Below are positions 45,508-55,383 of a stretch of 64,000 nt of DNA, piece by piece. The notes beneath the pieces are model-generated. The model was given only the letters and a program-made list of their open reading frames with translations. It made no database searches and had not been told where the DNA came from. The stretch spans positions 1 to 64,000 of the forward strand of contig CBFFRP010000352.1 in NCBI GenBank assembly GCA_965644295.1, read 5' to 3'. The DNA comes from Paraphysomonas bandaiensis. Its lineage: Eukaryota; Chrysophyceae. Made by a program: the position numbers and the translations under genes. How positions within the stretch are numbered: the first letter of the stretch is position 1; each line of letters begins with the position of its first letter.

Positions 45508-48061
45508 TCACCCTCTGTATAGTTTATTTTTGTGCTCTTCAGCTGTTTCAAAGTGCTCTATGTTAACAATACCCTTAGCTGTAGATATAACCACATCATA
45601 AGGGAGGTAAAGCTGTTGGGCAAGATGCTGCCATCTAGCCCTTCCAAAAGTACTGCAAGGAAGCTTACACAGGTGCTCTGCCAAAGACGTGTTTCTCCGC
45701 ACTAGCGACCTCGAGCGAGAAAGAGTGCGATGATTCGTATTATTGTCGCTATTACACACAGACGGTACGACTGCTGGCTTATAGTAGTCGAAGTCGTAGC
45801 TGTAATTCTCTAGAACAAATTGATCCACACTTTCGTCTATGCTGTACTTGCTCTGACTTTTCATGTTTTTCCGCGCGTTGGACAACGATGCTGTACGGTC
45901 AAACATGACCGACGTTTTCTCCAGAACCTTTTTCAGATGCTCAAGACGCATGGCATATAGATAACCATCATCATGACTGTCAATATAAGTAGAAATCATG
46001 TCGTCCCCACATATAGATTTATTTGTACTTCCTTTCAATAGTGCTGTCGATCGAGACGTTAGCAGAGAGAGACGCATACGAGAAGATCCCTGGTGCATAT
46101 ATCTAGTAGAACCTACTCGAGGTGCACCACGACCGGAGGGGGACCGTCCATCCAAGTGAGAAGAAACCCGGGGTTGCAATGTAGTCCTATATGAGGGAGC
46201 GCGGGGATTAACTAACCCCATACATGACGGTTCCCGCGGGTTTAGGGTTCCAGGAGCATCGTCATCTGTTCCTGACATCGCTCGAGACCGACATCCTTCA
46301 GGTGCCTCATCACAGCAAATCACAGCGCTATGTTTCTCGAAAAACTTGCCGTTTAGAAGACCCCTAACTGTTGCACGACAAACAGATTTCTTCTCAACAC
46401 ACGACTTTATAAACCCATTGAACTCATTTGAGAACTCACATCCAGGCATCGGCACGTCCTCTTCACATATAAGGCGCAGCAAATCCCAGTAATCCTTTGC
46501 TGCTTTGCCCTGTGTATTGACGAGTGGGTAACGACCATGAATTACAGCCAGGAGTGTCATGCCAAAAGACCAGATATCGCTTGGAAAACTGTACTCCTTG
46601 TTCTGAATACGCTCAGGTGCCTGGGATGATGCAAAGGTATTAGTCACTCGCAAAGCAGCAAGAAGAGAGCAGAGAGCACATAAAATATATTCAACACATA
46701 TCCCCACCATATAGCAGACAGTTCCAATAAAATCTTGTTTGCTCTGGCGAGTTGCAAGAGGACTCATTGCCTTTGATATGCCAAAATCCGCCAACTTCAC
46801 CTGTCCATCACAGTTCAGTAATATATTTCCGGGTTTGATATCGCGATGCATCTGGTTGTGGCAATGGAGAAAGTCCAATCCCAACAAAACCTGATGGGCG
46901 ATGTCAGCAATTACTTCCTCGTCTTGGCACCCCCCGCTGTTCACCATATCTTGTAAAGAGCCGCCGTCCATATACTCTACAACTAGGTTAACCATCCCAC
47001 TCAGTGGGTCGAGAAATGCTAGAAACATAGGGTATGAGATAGGAATCCTCGTGAAGAGTAGGGCACTTACCATCGTACATAGCTAGTAGCTGAGGGCAAG
47101 GGCTAATGATTTCAGGATGCTTCGCGCTACCTTCGTCATCTTCTTCGTCGATTGTGCACCACATGGAACATCTTGGAGACCTTGCGGACGCCATATCCCC
47201 AGAGTGGACGCCCAGGCGCTCATCCATGAGCTTTAGCTCCGCTAAGTTCTGACACAATACACTCAACTCGTTAGATATCAGGCTCAAATCTTTCTCGTCG
47301 TACACAGGGAGCATTTTTAGAGCCACTATGGTCAGTGTAGGAACATGAAGCGCTTCGATAACGCTTCCAGAGTTGCCTGTATAACGTTGCACTCAGAACC
47401 TTACAGAAAATACATCGAGCAATACTGCAGCATTTATCAGTAGAAGGTACCCACCTGAACCAAGCTTGCCGATATGCACAAAGTCAAGCCGCCCTTTAGC
47501 CAGGAAAGAATGTGGGTGTGGCAATTGTGCCCCGTTAGTCATGCAGCGAGTAACCTCAATACCTCGCTCGCATATAGCCAATGGCCCCACATATACGGTA
47601 GAGTTCACTCGCCTCCCAACAGTCGTTACTCCATTAGCCCTCTTGTTCAAGGACATTCCTGTAGATTCCGAATCATCTTCAGATATGACCACCCTGAGGC
47701 TAGGCTTGGTCAGTTTCTTTGTGGAATGATCGGAGGGTGATAACACATTCGACGTGGCTGTGGACATTACACTCTCACTTTCACAGCCATCAGTACCATT
47801 CGTCGTCTTCCAGGTGCTACTAAAATTCTCTACTTTATGATAGTGTTGAAACAGCGCAATATTTTTCACGGAGGTTTTCGGCATCCGTTTTTTATCGAGT
47901 TTCGATTGAGAGTCCAAAGCATTGTGATCACTATCATTCGATCTGTCGCATGTGTCTTTCACCTGTACTTGCTTCCACGTACGCCATTTCTTTTTTCCCA
48001 CCTTCGTAATGGTATATATATCAGCGGGGAGACTGATTGCAGAGCCCATTATGCCAAACAA
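45508..48061 (-). CDS. MAP2K-like (STE7-type) protein kinase with long tails
   Basis: Probable dual-specificity MAP kinase kinase. Four exons (48061-47455, 47376-47071, 47018-46708, 46620-45508) encode 778 aa, or 774 from ATG 48049. The latter begins MGSAISLP, an N-myristoylation-type start. The kinase domain opens late: KLGSGNSGSV is rebuilt across intron 1 (about 199-208), Lys about 223 in VALKML, VEYMDGGSLQDMV, HRDIKPGNILL (D about 364), ADFGIS (D about 382) and GTVCYMAPERI after intron 3. An acidic insert (TIDEEDDEGSAKH) splits the N-lobe. The final 300 residues are Ser/Arg-rich and of no known domain. STE7 placement rests on the activation segment and the GGSL helix. Confidence 0.85.
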
Positions 48062-48380
48062 TACTCCACAACAGCTTAATTAAACACTGAGTAAGAGAAT
48101 TAAAAAGGGGATACACATCGATATCAAGACACCGCGTCTGACACCTGAACTTTAGTTGATATTACCAACGACATCACAGTGAGCGATGGAGGTGTGCACT
48201 GGATTGGTGGGTTGTGTGTCCTGACGACCTCTAAAATGGTGTGTTGAATTGGGATACTGTGAGGGAAGAAAAATTAACGTACCTCATTTTCTTACAGTAA
48301 TCTGATTGGTTCTTTACTTGAAGTGTTGTCCAATCATATCGATTTTATACGTGTGCACTTGCACCTATACGTACCAGGTA
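48062..48380. promoter_or_regulatory. Upstream region of the MAP2K-like gene
   Basis: About 320 bp between the kinase start and the transposon end. No motif stands out. The transposon inserted just outside this putative promoter. Confidence 0.35.
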
Positions 48381-48767
48381 CAGTCAGTTCTCGATATCGT
48401 CAATGGATTGTACCATAGGGTTACAATTTCCAATAACGGACATTTTTACCATAAAAAACCCCGGGTTTTATTTTAAAAAAACAGGTTTATTTATAAAAAG
48501 CCAGTTTTTGTTTAAAAATTCAGATATTTTGCATAAAACTCAGTTTTTGGATATTAAAACCACGGTTTTATACTAAAAAACCCTAAGTCTATGGTAAAAA
48601 TTCTATATATCACAATTGAATTTAGCAGGATACTGTGTTTAAGGCTGAAAAACTTTCTATTACGGCACTACAGATTAATTATGTGGAAAGCCTTGTTATT
48701 ACATGATAAAAATGCGTTGTCTTAACGACACAGGACAGCTGTATAACATAGTTACTACATAACGCTG

Positions 48768-49334
48768 CTATAGTGTAGAATTAGATCTCTGCACCGAGAA
48801 AAAGTGCTGTATTGTTCGTTGTGACGAAGACCTTTTGCGCTTCTCTAAGTAACGTTTAGTAACTTCAGAAGCGGCCTTAACAAACGTGTAGTGCAAAGCA
48901 TCAGCATCCTCATCACTACTTCCCATAGTAAAGTCATATACAACACGCATGGCATCATTGAATTGATTCAAAGTTACCTTAGATGAAGTTGCAGGGTCAA
49001 TATTTGTATCAGTTTGACAATGATCATCCACCATCGGTATTTGCGGAGAAATAGAAAAAGATTCGAATCGCTCCATGGCTTCCTCAATTTCAGTTTCGAC
49101 AACCAATGGATCATTTTCCACATTACACCATAATTCCACTGCGCTTGCTCGCTGTTCGGCAGTAAACGAACTCATCTCAGTAATTCCTGAAACTATATCA
49201 GGCACAGCGGAAAGCTCCCTAACTTTGATACACAGAGTTGACATTAGGTTGAAATTTAATGTAGTCAACAATTTTCTTCTCCACCTCAGGAAATAAACCC
49301 TTCCGTTGCTTCTTGCGGCCTGTGCAAGTTTCAA
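48768..49334 (-). pseudogene. Transposase C-terminal fragment with PIP box
   Basis: A frame of 188 codons with no catalytic DDE triad. The coding-like part begins near KVRELSAVPDIVSGITEM, has a DE-rich middle, and ends KRKRSSSQRTIQHFFSVQRS. QRTIQHFF (48821-48798) is a perfect PCNA-interacting peptide (Q-x-x-I-x-x-F-F). Pogo transposases are known to carry a C-terminal PCNA-binding motif, so this is the genuine tail of the protein. It overlaps the N-terminal frame at the presumed deletion scar. Confidence 0.78.
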
Positions 49335-49551
49335 TCTTCAATGTCCCATTATCACTGGCTTTAATCCATTTGCATAATGCTGAACAGCTGAATATGTTCT
49401 TCTTGTATGCAACGAATTGGTTGAGGGTTTTGAAATGACCCTCTTTATATTCTTTCACGAAGTTACATTTCTGCACATCCGAGAAAGTACTCAAAGATTT
49501 CTTGCGCTTGGTACCGATGCTGCATTCAACTGACATCGTTACGTACAACAA
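49219..49551 (-). pseudogene. Transposase N-terminal fragment (psq/CENP-B-type HTH)
   Basis: A frame of 110 codons, likely starting at ATG 49536 (MSVECSIGTKRKKSL). The sequence KCNFVKEYKEGHFKTLNQFV, then LCKWIKASDN and KGLFPEVEKKIVDYI, has the layout of the helix-turn-helix DNA-binding region of pogo/Tigger transposases, including the Pro-Glu of the second helical domain. It runs into a stop at 49219, near where the catalytic domain should begin. The C-terminal part continues in another frame. Confidence 0.8.
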
Positions 49552-49803
49552 TGTGAGTATATATTATGAATGTGTTCATGATACTCTCTCTGTTGCATAC
49601 TCTCTGCACATACAGTATCCAATATATTGCTAACTTCTATAATCACTTTTACAAAAATCACGCAAAATAAGGGATTTTTATTAAAAAACTGTAGTTTTAT
49701 ATAAAATCGGGGGTTTTATCTTAAAAACCCTGTACCAAGCCTATTTCTTTTCCCATAACGGACATTTTTACCATACCTCGTTGACGATATCGAGAACTGA
49801 CTG

Positions 49804-51119
49804 TACTGTACTGGTATATATGTATGTACACCTGGCCCTCAAAAATGTCGAGTATTTTTGGCTCATGCGCAGACTGCCGATACGGTACAGCAGGTGCTTT
49901 ATATCCTCTTCTCCATTCGTCACTATCGCAAGGTCAGGTATGGACAGAGCGATGAGTGTTACCTATCAAACCATCAGATACAGAACTCATCAATCGATAA
50001 GCAAGTGTTCAATTACATGAGTATTATATCGTTGTGAATAAGGGAAAATCCCCATAAAATGACTGGAGAGAGTAACGAGTAAACAGTGATGTGTTCGTTC
50101 GGTAAATAGTGAATGACTACTGCAATATATTTAGCCGCCTCCTGATGTTAACCAAAAAGAATGATGGCAGTAAGCTTCGGTAGTCTTTAAGAAAACGAAT
50201 GGCCTCGTCTTCCTCATCATCACCTTTCTCTTCATCGACTTCACCATCGCGATCAGGCACATAATTTATCAAAACGTGTCGCACCTGTGCTTTTTCAACG
50301 CGGTTCAGTTCTTCTTCCCTACGACGTTAAATTTTGACTACTCCTTTCTCGAAATCTGCATTTGAACATTGCCCGCGTCTGCACCTAGGTTGAATTTCAT
50401 CCCACGGTATAAATATTTCGAAGCAGTTGAATATCTACAATCACGCTATGCTATGTATCGCGACGATCGTTGTGGAGGTGCTCAGTTTTTCTTTGCCAAC
50501 GATTTCTGACATGGTATATTACTCTTGTGTGCTGAGGTTAAAGTGCATACTGACCCTTATACTGACTGTCAGTGAAGTACGGCTGAAGATGCTATTCGTG
50601 CTTGTGGTGATGCTAAATTAATTAGACAATAATTATAATTGCAATTTAATTGCTAAAAAACATTTGCAATTTAATTGCGATTAATTGTTACGCAGCCCTG
50701 ACTGTCACACACCACACACAATTATGATAAATAAAATGATAACGTGACTAGTATGCACATACATCCAAACTTCTATGCTAAGAGATAATGGGTTTGCACC
50801 TATGATCAGTAGCTACACTACTTAAGTATATATAATTTAGCCGGCCAATTAATTGCAATGAATAGGAGACCCTGATATATAGATTATCATTTTAAATAAT
50901 TAATACTTTATCGCTATTGAAACATTTTCTCATGAGGCTGATATAAAACCTTACTACACGGAAAACAGGTTGCAGTAAATATGACATAATGCTGTTTTAA
51001 TACTCCACGAATTTCAGAATAAAAAAAACTTGAAAACAAGTACGGTACGAATATGTCCAACAACTACGTCGTCATTGATATATAGTGAGTAGAATTTAGA
51101 TATTCTTATTGGTCAATTA
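49804..51119. other. Spacer between transposon and TELO2
   Basis: Contains a decayed coding fragment (50117-50422) and a diverged inverted copy of the AACAATTAATTGAATTGCA repeat near 50640-50695. The remainder is AT-rich with no supported feature. Confidence 0.5.
50117..50422 (-). pseudogene. Decayed coding fragment of unknown family
   Basis: Minus-strand translation is protein-like: EELNRVEKAQVRHVLINYVP, DRDGEVDEEKGDDEEDEAIR, FLKDYRSLLPSFFLVNIR. The same frame upstream (FEIFIPWDEIQPRCRRGQC) is cut by an in-frame TAA at 50329-50327. No start codon or clean splice sites are visible. It is either a dead gene remnant or one exon of something I could not assemble. Confidence 0.35.
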
Positions 51120-53793
51120 TCATAAATTACTAGAGCGCTCATCATCTTCAATACATTCAACTGCAAGTCGAACGATTTCACTCAATAAAACACGACATTG
51201 ATCATCAGGTTCATGTGGAAGGATCCCCACGGCCCAATTCACAGTTTCAGAAAAAAGTGGTGTCAAAGCTAAGCTATTAGGGCCTCCCATATCAATGCTA
51301 CAGATATTCATTGCGTACTCCAAAGTTCCATATACTCCTCCAGATGCCAAGTCTACTTGCCTTCTGTTTAGTTGATGAGAGGTGTTCAGGTGACAAAGAG
51401 CTTCAATACAATCATATAAGGCTACCACAGAAGCCCGTCGAAGTTGAAGGTAAGGAGACTCCCGCAGTTGAAACGCGATCGGTATTAGACTTTCCACCAG
51501 TTTTCTGCGCAACAATGCATTATTATGTAACATGGTGACTGCAGCAGTAGTGTTTACCTTTGTACTGGTGTGTTCACTGAGCATCTAGTGAAATCTCCTA
51601 GGGTCATAAGTGCCTGCGAGGGTAAAAGAACATGTAACCCCGGATCAGGAAGTCCTATGCGTACTTTTCCTTCCTCAGTCTCTTTGGCCAGTGTTCCCAA
51701 TGATGATACGAGCAACTGCATAACAGGAAAGAAAAATGCCTCTGCAGAAATAGAAAAGTTGTTGCGAAAGTACCGCGTACGCTCCTTCATTTTTGCAAGT
51801 CGGACAGGACGCTTGACAATAGTTTTGCCGTTGTTGCTAACTGACGCAGTATTCTCAACAGAAAACTCTGTCGCGGTATGAGAGAGACTGCGTGTGCCAG
51901 GAGAAAGTCTATTATACTCTCGCTCCTTACTCAGTCCAGAGAGTTCATAGGCTGCGAGCACCATCGACGATAGTACTCCGACTCTCGACCCCATAGAAAG
52001 TGTGTCTGACCCAACAGCCCATGCTAATATAGAAGAGCACTCTTTCGGATAGCCACATATTAATGACCCAAGTGCAGCATTGCGTAACTCATCAAATTTC
52101 TGCAAGGTGATGCACACACTCATCATCAAATACATATACTTGGCACCAATATACCTCCATATTAAAGCTATTAGCAAGGCGTATTAGCTCCCGAACAAGT
52201 GGTGCGGCATTGTCCTTTCCGTCGGCTGGACGCTTTGCAACAATTAAGGGTATACTGACCTATACATTCCGGTTAGTAAAAGAGATTACACTGTAACAAC
52301 AACTGGTGAATATGTATTGCCAACCAGCACTCGAAAGTCAGATACATGACATTAACATACCAGAGCAGACTGAGTTTTCTCATATGTTCCATTCGGATTA
52401 GAGCTGTCCGTATACTGAAGAACTATAGGAAAATAAGTAGGGAACAGAGTCTAAAAAATGACAACTTACGGGACAAGCACTCTCGGAGGTACTGCGTTGT
52501 TTTGACTTTCTCCCCATCAACAATTGTGTCATTCTTCTCTACTGGTTTCCCATCTACCTCATCCAGGTAATACGCCTCTAATTCATCGTCACTAGATGAT
52601 GTATAGTCATGATTCAGCTCGTTGGATGCAATGAATGTATGGTCAGCATTTGACAACTGGTTCGCGCTCACATTGGTTCGTTTCAATCGCAGATTTCCGT
52701 CTTCGTCTTCCTCATACTCGGCGAGCTCGTCAAAACGAACTTTGTGTTCACTAGCCCCATCTGCACTCGCACTTATAGACAACGCATCGGAGAGAGCTTC
52801 AGCAACTCTCATACCATGCAGGCGGGAAAATTTGTCCGCAGAGTCCAGGTGTATTGACACACCTCGCGATAAAACTGTCAGGACGCTCTGCTGATGACCC
52901 CCTTCATGTGAGTCATCATGAGAGGGTGATGTCAATACGTCAGAGCCGCCAATATTTTTGATGATCTCCAGAAGGGCAGTGGTGAGGCAACTCTCCATTG
53001 CTGCATCACCTTTAGAAACGAAAGCCACCTCGCCCCACACAGCCCCAACACGACAGGCTACGTCCATTCGGCTCTCTTTTGGACAGCACCTAATAACTAG
53101 CTTCACCATACGACAAGTAGAAGGACGGTAGAGCAAGAGTTTACATACAAGTTGAGCTGGCATTGCGCCCGATAGTGAGAGGGTATGGCCTAATAGCTCT
53201 TGCACACATTCGTAAACAGTATCCACTGGAACAGTTGACGATTCACTAAAACAAAGAGGAACTCGATACAGCAACAATAAGAATTCAAATGCAGATGATT
53301 CTGAGAGACAAGAAATGAAGAGATCTCTGTTGATTTTATCAGTGCTATAACACATGGAGTACGTGACAGATCTCTTGGCCTCAGTCCCCAACACATCAAC
53401 TATGGATCCCAAACTACAAAGCTGGAAACGCTTCAGTTTCATCACAGCTTGTACAAGAGAATCTCCCACAAGCTTCAGAAACGGGGCATGCTGAAGGCAT
53501 TGTGGAAGGTCCTCATGCGGTAAATCAAAGAGTTTTGAGATTGCTCGATGCGCTCTGAATATGCTGTGCACGATACTGACTGCACGTGACTGGCTGGTCG
53601 AATACATGTCAATCACATCCACCCACAGGGCAGTAATGAACTCATTGCAGATAAGCGATACTGCGACATCTCTGACGTCAACTGCTCTACTAGATTCCTG
53701 TACAGATAAGCCGCTTTCGTTGACAACATCTGCCATAACTTTTTCCCACTGAGCACATTGTGTGTGTTCACCGGTACCCGAACACTCAGTCAT
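51120..53793 (-). CDS. TELO2: Telomere length regulation protein TELO2 (Tel2)
   Basis: Subunit of the TTT co-chaperone complex (TELO2-TTI1-TTI2) that stabilises PIKK kinases such as mTOR, ATM and ATR. Five exons: 53793-52470, 52422-52361, 52259-52155, 52099-51558 and 51504-51120, giving 805 aa (human 837). Marks of the family: SRLHGMRVAEALSDAL, the acidic linker SSSDDELEAYYLDEVD, RVGVLSSMVLAAYELSG (matching RMDILDVLTLAAQELS) and RYFRNNFSISAEAFFFPVMQ (matching NRF..VA..FFFPLL). The N-terminal half is a diverged helical solenoid. Identification is by these motifs; overall identity to animals is low. Confidence 0.88.
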
Positions 53794-53918
53794 GGTCTGG
53801 GATAGAGAATTGCCTCAGCGATTAAATATGAGTGTCGCTAAATAGTTATGACGCACATACTGCGATCAGCTCTTTGGTTTCTTTTTAAGAAGTGTGAGTT
53901 ATGAAATTCAAGATGATA

Positions 53919-54340
53919 CGTACATACATACATACATACATACATACATACATACATACATACATACATACATACATACATACATACATACATACATACA
54001 TACATACATACATACATACATACATACATACATACATACATACATACATACATACATACATACATACATACATACATACATACATACATACATACATACA
54101 TACATACATACATACATACATACATACATACATACATACATACATACATACATACATACATACATACATACATACATACATACATACATACATACATACA
54201 TACATACATACGTACATACATACATATATACATACATACATACATACATACATACATACATACATACATACATACATACATACATACATACATACATACA
54301 TACATACATACATACATACATACATACATACATACATACA

Positions 54341-54369
<29 letters not shown>
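53919..54369. repeat. ATAC/CATA tetranucleotide microsatellite, about 450 bp
   Basis: Same motif as 12802-13343, with one disturbed zone near 54211-54230 (CGTACATACATACATATATA). It lies just upstream of the TELO2 start, within 130 bp, so length change could affect its promoter. Confidence 0.97.
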
Positions 54370-54371
<2 letters not shown>

Positions 54372-55383
54372 GTACAGCATTCTCTTAGTATGTCGTATGT
54401 ATATCATCAGGCAGTGGAGTATTACGGTATTCTATGGTATACCGGTATACCTATCCGGTCGAAAGTATGGTGCAAATCTACTAGAAGGCAGATATACGGC
54501 CTATTAAAATATGTTCTGCACACCGGACTAGGTCTTACTATACTCAATGCAATCATTAATTCTCGTTGGTTGTGTGCACTACATGCAGTTGTGGTACTGT
54601 TAAAGTTGTACAACATGCAAATGAGCCATGTATCAGTGCATCAAAATGGTGACGGCAGAAGAAAACATCTGCACCAGTAATGGTGCCCAGTTCCCATTCG
54701 GCTGGTAGTGTCGTGAGTATATTAGTGGAGATATTATTCTGGCATTACATTCTCTACTAACTGAAAAAAGCCGATTCAGAGAGTACACCGTGATCGCCAA
54801 CTGCCGAATGTCTGACTATGAGATTTCAAATACGTGGTGCGATGTTAAAAGCGCTATTCAATTGAAGGAGAGATTAAGTGGTATTTGATTGTACTTTGTC
54901 AGCATATTCTTGATGTGTGCTACAAAAGAAATGTGATGAATCACAACACTAATGCAAGCGATATGTCGCTATTTTGATATCATTGCTCGCCTGGATGCTA
55001 TTAACTACTAAGTGTGCTGCGACAAATAAAAATTTTTTTTGACATGTGATAAAACAGTCTGAAATTATACATATGAATAGTGAATATTTTTCCATTCCAT
55101 GCTATAACACATAAGCAACATGACAAATATCTAAAATTAGGAGAAGCTCCCTGGTCACGCTTTCTTTTCGTAAGAATCGTATGTGCCAAAGTTAGATTAC
55201 CTTTGGTTGTCATACTGGTTTCTATAAAAATATCACACAGAGTGTAACGCATAGAGTTACACGGCTCGAAAGTAAAATATACTTTTATTTAAACAAATAA
55301 GATTGTTAGCACTACTACCAGGGTACTGAAATGTCAAATATCATATTTCTTCTTCATAATACAAGTACCAACAGATATTTTAT
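54370..55383. other. Spacer with TATACCGGTATA palindrome
   Basis: Contains GGTATACCGGTATACC at 54437-54452, the third exact TATACCGGTATA in the window. The rest shows no coding or RNA signal. A 259-codon frame starting in the microsatellite runs through here but is an artefact. Confidence 0.5.

Larger units (their letters stand above)
48381..49803 (-). mobile_element. Pogo/Tigger-type DNA transposon, internally deleted
   Basis: A complete 1,423-bp element with perfect 23-bp terminal inverted repeats (CAGTCAGTTCTCGATATC and onward at 48381-48403; its complement at 49781-49803) and flanking TA dinucleotides, the Tc1/mariner/pogo target duplication. A word ATAACGGACATTTTTACCAT is directly repeated just inside both ends. 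Both subterminal zones are packed with AAAACC/GGTTTT inverted words. It encodes the two ends of a pogo-like transposase but no DDE catalytic core, so it is a deletion derivative. Confidence 0.92.

Noticed and set aside
45318-45566. An 82-codon plus-strand frame near the MAP2K stop
   Set aside because: Composition is that of AT-rich spacer, it overlaps the kinase 3' end and shows no motif.
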